Source: Echinarachnius parma (taxonomy: Eukaryota > Echinodermata > Echinoidea > Clypeasteroida > Echinarachniidae). From it: a stretch of DNA of 64,000 nucleotides. A model generated the notes under the pieces. It was given only the letters and a program-made list of their open reading frames with translations. It had not been told where the DNA came from and searched no databases. Below are positions 46,110 through 58,084 of the stretch, one piece after another. Made by a program: the position numbers and the translations under genes. The stretch spans positions 32,501 to 96,500 of the forward strand of contig JBAMJV010001314.1 in the NCBI GenBank assembly GCA_037951105.1. Reading direction: 5' to 3'. How positions within the stretch are numbered: position 1 is the stretch's first letter; every line of letters starts with the position of its first letter.

Positions 46110-46625
46110 AAATAGATTGACCACTTCCGCAGAGATAAGAAGGAGAGAGCAAAAAACGGACGAACGAAATCGGAAAACAGTTCGTCGTTCTGCCAAGCAA
46201 CGGCTCGTTTCACGGGGCTTACCTGTGTCAGCATTCGCCTCTGCACTTGAATCTGAAAACGCACACATATGGATGGGAGTGGTGGTGAAAAACATTGCCA
46301 GATGGTTTAATATCTCAAACAGTGACAGAAACGCACTGCACTTGAAGCTACCGCACGCTACGCGACTGGGCCGACGCACGACCGGACTCTACGACTGACT
46401 TACGATTTAGTTATTTGGTTTAATTATTTGAAGGGTCGTATTCCTACGTTTGATTTAACGCTGGTAAACGAGGAGCCCCAAATTTGTTCTACTTTTGTGG
46501 ATGATGAAATCGCACTCGCAGTCGTAAGCCAATCAGAGCGAAGCACTATCGCGTAACGTGCGGTGGCTGTAACAGGACCAGCCTCCTCGTTTTCATACCA
46601 GCATTCATGCATTCGTGGGACTAGG
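46110..46625 (-). promoter_or_regulatory. CpG-rich block with CCAAT box next to a PPP3C exon
   Basis: CpG-dense sequence (CTACCGCACGCTACGCGACTG, CGACGCACGACCGG, CTATCGCGTAACGTGCGG) with a classic CCAAT motif (AGCCAATCAGAGCG, about 46528-46541). On the minus strand this lies upstream of the 46252 exon. It looks like a possible internal promoter; the sequence alone cannot show transcription. Confidence 0.4.
46223..46252 (-). CDS. PPP3C: Probable 30-nt PPP3C exon (DSSAEANADT)
   Basis: Minus-strand TGCGTTTTCAG acceptor, 30-nt exon, GTAAGCC donor. Phase 1 on both sides, so it joins in frame to the 12-nt microexon: SSAEANADT-D-EGA-S. The acidic and small residues suit the variable linker between the B-subunit-binding helix and the calmodulin site of calcineurin A. 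It could instead be the 3' end of a longer first exon, since the frame stays open about 140 nt upstream. Evidence is splice signals and phase only. Confidence 0.5.
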
Positions 46626-47174
46626 CAACCCTCTTTAACCCATGCAGCACCTTGCCATGTATTGGCAATTAACCCATTGCCTACAGGAACCTGGTAGTTC
46701 CTGTACCAACTCTAGGGATTGCAAAATCTAGTAGGAAGTTTGACTCATTACATAATATAAATGCCTATCTGGTAATGAGCAAAGTAACTAGTTGAAAACG
46801 GTTTAATTATTCAGGTTTCACCCAACCTTAAATACCCGTTTTGATTTAATAGTGGGAAACGACATTGTGTGCCTTTTAAATTGTTTTTTTTCTTTCTTCA
46901 CTTTAATGCATTATACTTCTCGGTTTCAAAATATCTATGTTTCTTTCAAAAATAATCAGGCTACTTTTACAAACTTTATTGGTAATGGACACCACTGGTG
47001 GGTTAGTTTCTGGTCTTGAATAAGAACAACTCGCATATTATCGTGGAGGTCCTTGTTCCAGTTTGTTTCAAACTATGTACCAGAAATACCATCCCACCCC
47101 TGGAAATTCTGCCGCTAAGAAGAAAAACAATGGGGGTGGGGGGCTTAAATGCATTGCCTAAAATAACATGATAT

Positions 47175-47405
47175 TCCATGTATCAATTCAATGGGAATTT
47201 CAAAATTAACCCAAATTGAAATAAGACAATTAGATTTTGGTAAAACAAAACCCTAACCCTAGAAGAACATATTTCATGTATTGATTCAATTGGAATTTTG
47301 AAATTAACCAAAATATAAAGACAATTTGATTTGGGTATATAACAAAACCCTAACCCAATACTAGAAGAACATGATATTCCACATATTGATTCAATGGGGA
47401 TTTCA
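47175..47405. repeat. About 105-110-bp tandem repeat, 2-3 copies
   Basis: ACATGATATTCCATGTATCAATTCAATGGGA, then AACCAAAT, GACAATT.GATTT.GGTA and AAAACCCTAACCCTAGAAGA recur three times with decay. Confidence 0.75.
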
Positions 47406-49466
47406 ATATCAACTCGTTAAAGATGATTTATTTTCGCATTCATTATAGACCCCAGCCCAAGTAATTGTTCCGGAATGAGTAAATCCTTGGAAGACGATTT
47501 AATTTTGGTATAGCTTGCATTCTCCATAGACCCCTGCATGAGTATTGTTGCGACCAATCCTGAATGGGTTAAACCATTTGCCCACAGGGATGTGAGGTTA
47601 CATGGTTTATCAAGTTAATGGGAAGTTTGATATTTAGGTGGGAATGGGTCAAAAGACGGTCACCTAGAATCACAAAGAGCAGTTTGGTATGAACACGAGA
47701 AGGCATACTGCCCTCGTAGGCAGAACTGAGCACAGTGCCTAGCCCGGTTCTTTCATGGATCTCTATAACAAACTGGATAGGTTAGTCGATGCCACAAAGC
47801 GGCCATCTTGGCACACCCTGATATTCTTATATTGTATGCTTGTGCATTCGTTTACGTTGCTCATCAGCATACCCTCAGAAGATAGAGAGTATGCGCACAA
47901 TGCAGGTAATATAATTCTGTTGTTTTCTGGGTGTGGTAATGTGGCGGATTGGCAGCGTCACTTTGTGCAGGCCAATAATCTATCCAGAATGTTTACAAGA
48001 CTAAGATCAGTGGTTTCTGTCACAGAACATGCAAATGAATCAGTGCTGAGTTTCTAGCATTCAAACCAAATGCCTACACGATGCACTGCAATCAGTATGC
48101 ATGTACATTACAGGCAAATCAAAATTGCAACAAAGTATGCCAATCAATCAATAAATTAATTAATTAAACTAAAATGGTGGATAAAAAGATTCTTTACTTC
48201 TACATGGCTGAATGAGACATGCTGTCAAATCAAATGCAAATCATACCTGGCATGTGATGCAGGCCTCTTAAAACATACATGTATCTTAACACAATTTTAT
48301 CAACAAATATTAATATTGCTCACTTGTATTAACTGAGATAATTTTGTTCAATAACACTTTATAGTATTACTACTGGTCATACAATAGTACCATGTTATTT
48401 TTGCAATATTTGTTTAATGTAGGGCAATATGAATTAAAATGTTCATTTCATGACACATGTATTAAACTTGACAATATGCATCTCTTCAACTGTATGTTTA
48501 GAAGACAAAATAAAGACAAAAGACAATAAACAGTATAAATGATGCCTACATATCATTATATAGTCAATTTTCCTCTTGATTATCTATTGTTGGATAGAGA
48601 TCAACAATTATTGTATAAATTCAGGAGGTTTATAATAACGTTCAACAATAATGAAAAAATAAATAAATAACTAAGTATGCTAAAAAAGGAAAATAATATT
48701 GATATATTAGGAGGTTAACATTTGCAAAAACAGCAAAACCAAACCATCAAGAAGGATTTAAGGATAACAAAACAACCGCAAACAAGATATAAAATATAAT
48801 TAAATATCGGGTGTGGGTAGGTGGTAAAAAATGTTGAACATAAAGCGTGGGAATTAATATTGAATACACAAGAGGGATGGGTTTGGGGAATACTAGTACT
48901 AAGAACTACTAAAAAAAAAAAACAATTGCAATTTAGTATCAAAAGATGGGTTGTGGACCATTTGGTAGACCTTTTGGTCTACGGCCATTACGTCTAAACT
49001 CATCTAGTCTAAACTCATCTAGCCTGAATGGTGTCCGGTTATCTAAACCGTTTGTACATGGACATTTTGTCTAAGAATAATTTTGTCTCACATTCACTAA
49101 AGTCTACGTGTGAAATTGGCTACAATCTATTTCATTTGATCATTTTCTATCTTATACGCAGTTTGCATTTTATTTTGAGTCAATTGTGTATCTCGACCAA
49201 ATGGCAGTAGACAACAACATATATCATGTCTGATCATTTGAAGAAAAAATGATTGGACAAAATTAAATACTGACCACATCAATTTTAGACAAACTGGATG
49301 TAAAATGGGACAAGACAAATATGAAATTAGACCAACTGGCTATAAACCAAAAGGCTGTAAATCATACATTCTAAACATGTCCAGTTCTATAAAGTGGTAG
49401 AGTAAAATGGTAAATTTTGCCAATTCTTAGTTATGATAGAGTAGCACGTTTAGATTTAAAACAGTC

Positions 49467-49574
49467 TTAAAGAGATCTAGTAATACTGTCCAAAATTCCA
49501 AATCCTCAAATCTACTTGGAACTCTAGCGGTTCTCTCATACCTTATTGTCAACAAAGTTACTAGATCCCTTTAA
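49467..49574 (-). mobile_element. TTAA-flanked MITE family A, internally deleted copy
   Basis: TTAA AGAGATCTAGTAAT ... GTTACTAGATCCCT TTAA, only 108 bp. It retains both ends and the CTCTAGCGGTTCTCTCATACC segment found in the 26302 copy. Confidence 0.87.
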
Positions 49575-49744
49575 GAGTCTATGTTTAGGGTTGCTCAATA
49601 CATTTGAGCACTTTCTTTGTTTAGAACTCATTGTTTAATTACTCTTGAAAATACCCTTGAAATTGCAGATACAATATGTTGGATTGTGTATATCATGCAA
49701 CAAGAATTCTACATTTGGGATTACTAATACTTTACAGTGTAACT

Positions 49745-50395
49745 GCAGTGTGTGCTTTTTTCAAAGATTTTGATATTATATCCATATAAATAATCCTTGT
49801 TTTTTATCCTCATTATTACAGAAAAGTTTCATTCACGGTACAATGGAAGGAGGATTCAAATATATTTCGTCTACAATTGATACAGGGGGAAACTCTTTCA
49901 AAACAAATGCATAAACCTTGCTTTGCAAAAGAAACGCTGTTCCAACAGTACTTTTAAGTGTGTGTTATTTTCAGTAACATTACAATTGTGTCTATTTTAT
50001 CTCTATTTAATTATCAAAAGGTTTTATTCACCGAAATGGGAGTTCAGGAGGGAGGATTAAACTAAATTTCATCTATAATTATATTAATTTGTTTAAAACA
50101 AATTCATAAACCTTGTTTTGCAAATGAAAGGCTGTTCCAACAATACTTACAAGTGTGCGTGTTATTTTCAAGGATTTTGATATTATATATCCATATAAGC
50201 AAAGTTATTTTTTCCATTACAACAGAAAGGTTTCATTCACAGTAATAGGAATTCAGAGCACCGGGATAAAAATATACTTCAAACGCATAAACTGTATACT
50301 TAATCTACAATGGATACGGGGGAAACTCTTTAAAAAGAAATGCACAAACCTTCAGTTGCTATTTGCAAATGAAAGGCTCTTCCCATAATACTTCA
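49745..50395. repeat. About 200-bp repeat, three copies
   Basis: TTTTGATATTATATCCATATAA, AGGTTTCATTCACAGTAAT-like, CATAAACCTTGCTTTGCAAA and GAAAGGCTGTTCCAACAATACTT recur in the same order three times. Confidence 0.85.
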
Positions 50396-50867
50396 GGGTG
50401 ATCGAAAGTACTAAAAGATACTATGTTACCATGGCAATGTAAAAGGGAGCCGAGGCTGAGGGGACTTCATGTCATCCGACAAACTTAAAGGGAACCAATA
50501 CCCCAAAGTAATTTTCTATCATCTGTATTTTAAAGAGAATACATGCTAGATTTCATGAGGGGCTGAGCTTCAAATCATCAGCATGTTACTATTAGATGTC
50601 GTAGTAAACCAATTTAAGATCAGTTTATTAAGCCAGGGTAGGAAATACATGGGGACTAAGGGTGTTTTTTTGCCCCCCTAATTTTCAAAATAGCCCCCTG
50701 AAATCAGTAGGTAGCCCCTAAAATTACCACATGGTATTATGTGAAATATTTTGTGATTATATCCATCTGATTGAAAAAGTTGGCCATTAAAATAAGAAAT
50801 GAATTCTTTCCCTGGTTTATTAAGGTATTATTAACTAGATGGATCTTCGATTGCGCGCAATCAAAAA

Positions 50868-51745
50868 TTATGCCTCCGCTATCACGCGATTTTAATAACA
50901 AGCCCAAATTAACATGTACTGATTTAATTTTTAAAAATATTTTTCATATATTTTGAGTCCTGTGACCTTGACCATATGACCCTAATCTTTGATGGCTCCC
51001 TAAAAAACATTCAGGTACCAAGTTTGATTGAAATCTGACATTTAGTTCTTGAGATTTTGGCATTACAAGCTTTTTTGCATGCATAATGAGTCCCGTGACC
51101 TTGACCTCAATCTCATGACCCCAACATTTTATGGCTACGTTGACTCTTTATGATACATTCAGGTACCGAGTTTGATTGAAATCTGACATTCAGTTCTTGA
51201 AATTTTGCCATTACAAGCCATTTTCGCATACATATTGAGTCCTGTGACCTTGACCTTTGACCGCATGACCCCCAAATCTAATCAGATCAGTGGCACCCCG
51301 ATATGTACACTCATACCAAGTTTGAAATTGATCCGTCAACCGGTTCTTGAGATATCGCAAGAACGAGGCTTTTTTACACATACATTTACTGTGACCTTGA
51401 CCTTTGACCTCATGAACCCCAAAATCTAATCAGATCATTGCCACCCCGATATCTACACTAATACCAAGTTTGAATTTAATCCGTCAACCAGTTCTTGAGA
51501 TATCGCGAGAACGAGGCATTTTTGTATATATATTGAGTCCTGTGACCTTGACCTTTGACCTCATGACCCCTAAAATCTAATCAGATCATTGTCACCCCAA
51601 TATGTACACTCATACCAAGTTTGAAATTGATCCGTCAACCGGTTCTTGAGATATCGCGAGAACAAAAACGGGACGTACGGACGGACGGACGGACGGACAA
51701 CCCGAAAACATAATGCCTCCGGCCACTTCGTTGGCGGAGGCATAA
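50868..51745. mobile_element. Non-autonomous element with TTATGCCTCCGC ends and internal repeats
   Basis: Inverted 12-bp ends TTATGCCTCCGC and GCGGAGGCATAA. The interior has about five ~150-bp units of GTGACCTTGACCTTTGACC, ACTCATACCAAGTTTGAAAT and CCGGTTCTTGAGATATCGC, then a GGAC tetranucleotide run. No transposase frame. Confidence 0.85.
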
Positions 51746-52766
51746 AAACATGTCATTTTAAGTTTCCTCCAGATCTCTTCCATTCTAATGATTAGCCAAC
51801 TGCTCAACCAATATGTAGCAATAAATATATTCATATAATCCCCCCCCCCCATTATTTTGCATGTTTTCCCCCACAAATATATGCATTTTAATGGCTGTCA
51901 GATTTGTTTTCTACTTTAGAAGATGACTGGTAGGGGGAAAAGAAAAGCGGAGGAAAACCACTCGCATCTAACACATGCATACATGTAGTATGTATGTAAA
52001 TTTTATCCCGGGGGAAGGATTTTGGAGGGGGGAAAATAATTCCTTGGAAGGTATTGTGTCACTCATAGCAGATAGGGAAAGACAATACTAAATAAAGACA
52101 GAGTAAATAGTCACTACTAATCGCCACTTTTCCATTAAAATATGGAAAATTCACAAAGTCGAAAAAACAAGGGGTTGGAAAAACTGGAGGAGGATTGGAA
52201 AGCCACAAGTACTGCGGGATATATCAGCAAAACACTACAAACCTGGATTTTTGTTTCCTCTTGTTTTTTTTTTCTTCTCTAAATCATCAATTTTCTTTAA
52301 TCTCTACTTTTCTTTTCTAAAAATGTTCTCAGGATTAAATCCGTTTCCTTTTTAGAGGCACTCCCACGCAAATACACTCTCACACACACTAATATCTTCA
52401 TTTTTGAAGATAAAGGCAATCCCACAGAAAGACATACACCTTCATTTTAATTGATACGCAAGTCTTCCCACATCCTTGGATATAAATGATAGTCGTAGTT
52501 TTATATTGGACAAATCAACGCGGTCGTGAAAATTCAAAAGGAAGGTCTCAAGCACGGGGGAAAACAACGCGGGATAACAAACTTTCATTTTCAATTTGAG
52601 CTAGGCCTAATCCCAACAAATCCGGGATTTGCATAGGTGGCAGTATTATACGCCCTTCGAATCGAAGTCGGTTCGCAAATTAAATCATAATCCATGGAGT
52701 CACGGTAAAGGGGGACGATGGAGACTGGGAATATTAGACAGACATTGAAAACACCACATTTGCCAG

Positions 52767-52970
52767 TGGGTGATTTCAAGTATGGTGTTAGGGGTTGGTG
52801 TTAGTGCTTATTAAACACTAACACCGGCCTTAGGCGCCATATTTGAAACCCCCCAATGTCACTGTATACCATCCTAACACGAAGTCATCTCAAATATGGT
52901 GCCTAAGGCCGGTGTTAGTGTTTAATAAGCACTAACACCAACCCCTAACACCATACTTGAAACCACCCAT
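52767..52970. repeat. Large palindrome with about 85-bp arms
   Basis: GGGTGATTTCAAGTATGGTG, TTAGGGGTTGGTGTTAGTGC and TTAAACACTAACACCGGCCT in the left arm are mirrored in order in the right arm, with a roughly 35-bp spacer. The arms match almost perfectly. Confidence 0.93.
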
Positions 52971-54014
52971 TGTATTTAACCACAACCCTAGATTCGCACA
53001 ACAGCAAAAAAGGAAAGAAAAAAAATGATAGGACATATTACCTTGAATATATTTGCGAGAGTATTGAACCACACCCCAATTTACAACAGAAAAAGGGGCA
53101 ATTTGTGAGGATATTTCTGTTGATCTAGAAATCTAACACCAATGTGAGAGGTATTGTTTTGTTTATTAGCTCTAGAGATGTTAAATAGTGCTAATCAACA
53201 TAATCAGGACTGTAACGTTCAAAGCTAAATGACATATTCCCTCATAATTGAAATGATTTAGATGATTTTTAGGGATATTTGATTTTAATTACTGTTTTAT
53301 AGCTTCATTTCATTAAGGCCACAGCTTATGTACAAATGTTTATTTTTGTTTTAATATTTTTTCAAATGCTGCTACTCTCATTGTAATTTGAATTAAAGTT
53401 AGTGTTCTCTAAACTTCATCAATGCTTTTGTCTATACCCCCCCCCCCAAAAAAAAAATGTCAATAAATAATAATAATCATAATGTATTTCTAATAAGTTT
53501 ATTTCTAAAAAGGGCTAGTGAAGGGGTAGTGGAATCAACTTTGAAAGAAGATATTTTACTTTTTCATAATTGTAAAGCTAATTACAAATTAATGAAAAAA
53601 TTGTAAAATGCACTTTCTTCTATTATAGACATGTAGTTTGTTAGCAGTCCACACACAAACACACGCACACACACTCACACACGTATTGAAACTGTAATAA
53701 TTCATTATCAAAATTTAATACTAAATAATATGGAGGGATAGGGGTAGGGATTTACTGATTTAGGATGTGTTCTATTTGTGGCGGGGAAATGGGTTCACTC
53801 TTGGAAATTGAGAATTATTACATGGCAAATTCATATTACAATATGAATTATGAACCATAACAAAATCAATTTTGTTTTAAAGCAATACAGGGAAGCAACA
53901 ATGGGGATGAGTTTTTAAAAATAATTATAAAGCTCGGGGATCTAGGTAATTATTTAATTCTTAATATTTCTTACTTAGTACAATTTTTACTCATAAACAG
54001 ACACAGGGGGTGGG

Positions 54015-54145
54015 TATATCTTATCGTTATCAAACATACAGTGGCGTAGCGAGGGGACAACAAAAAAGGGGCACACCAAACTAGGGCATAGAGGGGGCAA
54101 GATTTCCTGCCAAGCAACCATTGAAACCATAGTAAATTAATATGT
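54015..54145. repeat. Dispersed repeat, second copy at 55010-55165
   Basis: GGGGTGGGTATATCTTATC..TTATC, CATACAGTGGCGTAGC, CACACCAAACTAGGGCATAG and GCAAGATTTCCTGCCAAG recur in the same order at both positions. Confidence 0.88.
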
Positions 54146-54160
54146 TGTTGGGCCATTCTT

Positions 54161-54576
54161 GGTCACGTGTGTGACCCAAAACATGACAAATTTTGAAATG
54201 GGATGCTTATATTTCAGTAAGTATGAGACTATAATGATTTTTACTTCATATGTGACTTGAATATGTTGTAGTCTTTCAAACTTAACACAAAAGATTTTAT
54301 AAGGATTACGTAACTCAATGTCAGAGGTCAAATGGCATGGGTCACGTGTGTGACTTCGCACGGAGCGCTTTTTTCATAACTAAATTTCATTTGGAAAATT
54401 CTTTAAAATATGAATAGCTATAATGTTCATCTTATTACCAGAGAAGTACTATACATTTGTAAGTACAAGAGTAGCAATGAATGAGAATTATATCAAACCG
54501 TTGTTTTTTATAGTACTTAATTATGTGGCAACGTCTGGTCACGTGTGTGACATTTTGGGGTGGTCACGTGTGTGAC
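54161..54576. promoter_or_regulatory. Four GTCACGTGTGTGAC sites
   Basis: GGTCACGTGTGTGAC occurs at 54161, 54340, 54537 and 54562. Each holds a CACGTG E-box (bHLH-zip type site) and is nearly palindromic. I cannot tell from sequence whether this is a regulatory cluster or part of a decayed repeat. Confidence 0.45.
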
Positions 54577-55666
54577 ATGTACAATATGAATGGAAAAATG
54601 GGAATTTTATAATATCGGGTTTAGAAAAGAATGAAAGGTTGAATTTTTACAAAGTTGGTATCAACCTGTACAGGAAAGTGAGAAGAATGAGCTTGCTAAT
54701 TATCCTTTTGATATCTTGATTATTTTCTGAATTATGATTACTAGAAAAATATTGAAATATGTAAATTTATGCAAATGAGTAAAAAAGTTTCATTTTAAAC
54801 TTCAAATCATGTATTTCATGAAACTTTACACATGGATCATTCCAAAAATGGAACAAAACTACAGAAAAATAAAACTTCAATTTTTCCGAAAAAGTTTCAC
54901 TTTTCAAAGAATGGCCCTGTTGGGTAAGAGTAAAAAGGGCATTTTAAAGTCTATTTTGGGCCAATACAAACTGATTTCTGAATACTATCCTGTAGGTTTG
55001 AGCCCATTATACACAAATATGGGGTGGGAATATCTTATGATTATCCCACATACAGTGGCGTAGCAATGGGGCAACCAAACAGGGGCATACCAAACTAGGG
55101 CATAGAGGGGGGCAAGATTTCCTGCCAAGGGAGCATTTAGAACCATAGTAATTGAATACATTGTTGAGTAAGAGTAAAAGGGTCATTTGGGTCAATACAA
55201 ACTTGAGTTCTGCATACCACTTTGTAGAGTTGAGCCTTCTCTCGAAGTCAATGCCACATTTTAAGATAATTATTTCATATTTGGGGAATATTTATCAAAC
55301 GTTCACACAAAGGAAGCAGCGTAAGCCCCCAAATAAATATGGCATATAAATATATTTCTTCATTTGTTATCTCTCCACTGTGCTAGGGTGATGCCGCATG
55401 GAGGTCGGGGAAGGGGAGGCAGAACCTGGGTGTTGGGGGGGGGGGGGGGACCTTAGCAATAGCCCCCTCTTTAGCTACTCCACATCAAACACACATAAAA
55501 ACATGAAGCTTATAGGGAAAATGGAGCAGGGGAATCTATGCCATAGAATGGTTTATAGTTTGGTAAAAACCTGGGGTATCCTCAAACACTAAAGCCATAG
55601 TGGGTTTACAGTTTTGTAGACTGCATTGGGATTAAACTTAAATATACAAATTGTACTCGTTCGGCA

Positions 55667-55858
55667 TACCAGAGTGGCGTAGCCAGTGTCAAATTTTACT
55701 GGAGCAAAATAGGGGTGGGGCAAGACTTGTCACAAAGGGAGCACCATGAGCCATAAAGAAATACAGTATACTTCTAATATTTGGGGGGGGGGGGGATAGC
55801 AGGGAGGGATTGCACGGGGGAGTAGAAGACTATCATCCAATAATTGCTACGCCACTGC
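55667..55858. mobile_element. MITE with AGTGGCGTAGC / GCTACGCCACT ends
   Basis: GAGTGGCGTAGCCAGTG at the left and ATTGCTACGCCACTGC at the right form short inverted ends, about 190 bp apart, around a G homopolymer. The same terminal motif (CAGTGGCGTAGC) begins the repeats at 54040 and 55051. Confidence 0.65.
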
Positions 55859-55999
55859 AAAGACACATCTTAATTCTTTTTTTTTCTTTTTTTTAAAGAA
55901 GGGTGAATCTAAGACAAAGAATTATTGTAGTGTTGTCATACCTATCATACACAAAACAAAACAAAAAGTAAACAAATCTTTCTTATGAAGCATAAAGAA

Positions 56000-56960
56000 G
56001 GGTGGGATTTTCAGCTCATTTTGGTCAAACACAAAATAGCAGGGGAATCTATGCCATAGAATAGATCGTACTTTGGTAGAACACCTTTTTATCAAACACG
56101 AGGTAAATTTCACTCATACTTGGCTAACAGAGGGTGGGATTTTTAGCTTATCTGGGACAAACCGACATATAGGGAAAATAAAGCTAGGGAATCTACGCCA
56201 TAGAATGGTTTGTATGTAGTTTGGTACAAACCTGGGGTGTTCTCAAACACGAGGTAAATTTCACTCATATGTAGCAAAAAAGAGGGTACACAACAAATAA
56301 AATAGCAAGGGGATCTATGCCATAGAATGGTTTATAGTTTGGTAAAAACCTGGGGGGTTCTCACACACGGGGTAAATTTCACTCATATGTAGCAAAAAGA
56401 GGGTACATAACAAATACTAAAATTGCAAGGGAATCTACACCATAGAATGGTTTGTAGTTTGGTAAAAACCTGGGATGTTCTCAAACACGGGGTAAATTTC
56501 ACTCATATGTAGCAAAAAGAGGGTACATAACAAATACTAAAATTGCAAGGGAATCTACACCATAGAATGGTTTGTAGTTTGGTAAAAACCTGGGATGTTC
56601 TCAAACACGGGGTAAATTTCACTCATATGTAGCAAAAAGAGGGTACATAACAAATACTAAAATTGCAAGGGAATCTACACCATAGAATGGTTTGTAGTTT
56701 GGTAAAAACCTGGGATGTTCTCAAACACGGGGTAAATTTCACTCATATGTAGCAAAAAGAGGGTACATAACAAATACTAAAATTGCAAGGGAATCTACAC
56801 CATAGAATGGTTTGTAGTTTGGTAAAAACCTGGGATGTTCTCAAACACCGGGTAAATTTCACTCATATGTAGCAAAAAGAGGGTACAAAACAAATCAAAT
56901 ATCAAGGGAATCTAAGCCACAGACTGGTTTGTAACTGGGTAAGTAAAGTACCTATCGTGT
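56000..56960. repeat. 120-bp tandem array with nearly identical central copies
   Basis: GGGTACATAACAAATACTAA starts at 56401, 56521, 56641 and 56761, exactly 120 bp apart; only one substitution was noticed among these four units (near 56849). Flanking units (about 56000-56400 and after 56880) are diverged and have altered periods. Confidence 0.95.
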
Positions 56961-57841
56961 TGTGATCAAACACTGGTTTTCTGTTCGTCAACCCTCTTTG
57001 AATAACTATAAAAACAAAATGTTGAGGGGAGGGGGAAGGTGGGGGAGATTTGTGAGAGAAATTTAAAAAGGTGTGGGACAATTTAGTGAGAGTGTACATA
57101 TTTCATAAAGATTGGTAAGCAAGATGTGAAAATGAAGAGGATAGAAGAAGGAAATGTGAGGCGAGAAAAACCACGTGTAAGCGATTTTCAAGCAAAAGTG
57201 AAAGTTTGGAAGAGAACATTAGTTTGGAAATGAGTGTAGGATATCAAGAAAGGCCGAGTCATGGATGAAAAGAAATATAGATGTGCCAAAATTTTGCAGA
57301 GAACATGAGTTTGGAAATGAGGTGTAAAATTTGGAGAAAGGCCAAGTCATGGATGGAAGAAATAAAGATGTGCCAAAGAGGTGTGGATTGTGAGTGTAAT
57401 GAGAGAGATGAAGGAAGGAATAGAAGAGAAACGGATGGAAGGGGGTGGAGAAAAAAAGAACGATTAACAAGTGTGAGAGAGTGCATGATTAATAAAACAT
57501 AAAACACATGGATGAAATGCGCATTGTGAATTAATTGCTTTTCTCGCTCATCAATTTCCTTGACAGTTAATACAGTAATGTCTGCATGATGGTGTCAAAG
57601 GCATAGGGGTACACATTTTGTACAGTGCTTAATTGGGGGGGGGGGGGGAAACAATGCTCCTATTGACAGTTAATACAGTCATGTCTGCATAACAGTGTGA
57701 AAGGCAAAGGGGTACTCATTTTGACTGGGGTAGGGCTTGAAAGAACACATCCTAAATAAATATGTTATAGAATCATTCATCTCTTAGTAGGGTACACAGA
57801 TTCATTGGGTGAACAAATATTCTCATCAAGCCTATGCATTT

Positions 57842-58084
57842 AACGGCCCGGTCAGATATCAACGGATAGCGGAAACGAATGCCCAACGAATAGAAAATTT
57901 GCGAAATGAAATTATCCGGTGATGAAAGTCGTCTCCATTGCTTTTATATGTACAACACATAGAACAACGTCACCGGACAAGGAACGGAAAAGAAACGCAT
58001 ACGAACGGAGACGAACGGATGGAAAATTTAGCTCTCCGTTTGACGTCCGTTTACGCAATCCGTTGATATGTGACCGGGCTATTA
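57842..58084. mobile_element. MITE with GCCCGGTCACATATCAACGGA-type ends
   Basis: GGCCCGGTCAGATATCAACGG at the left, CCGTTGATATGTGACCGGGC at the right; imperfect inverted ends of about 25 bp, with inward ACGAACGG/CCGTTT matches. Confidence 0.85.

Larger units (their letters stand above)
42480..46222 (-). other. PPP3C intron with TTAA elements and purine-rich tandem repeats
   Basis: No exon seen. Contains two copies of a 567-bp TTAA-flanked element (43503 and 45005) and a GGGCATATTATATTGGG-type tandem repeat region around them. Confidence 0.6.

Noticed and set aside
46117-46398. 93-residue plus-strand open frame in the CpG-rich block
   Set aside because: No similarity recognised; it is antisense to the probable calcineurin exon and its length is explained by high GC.
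57219-57507. Overlapping frames on both strands near 57.2-57.5 kb
   Set aside because: Purine-rich low-complexity sequence with two decayed direct repeats; no family resemblance.
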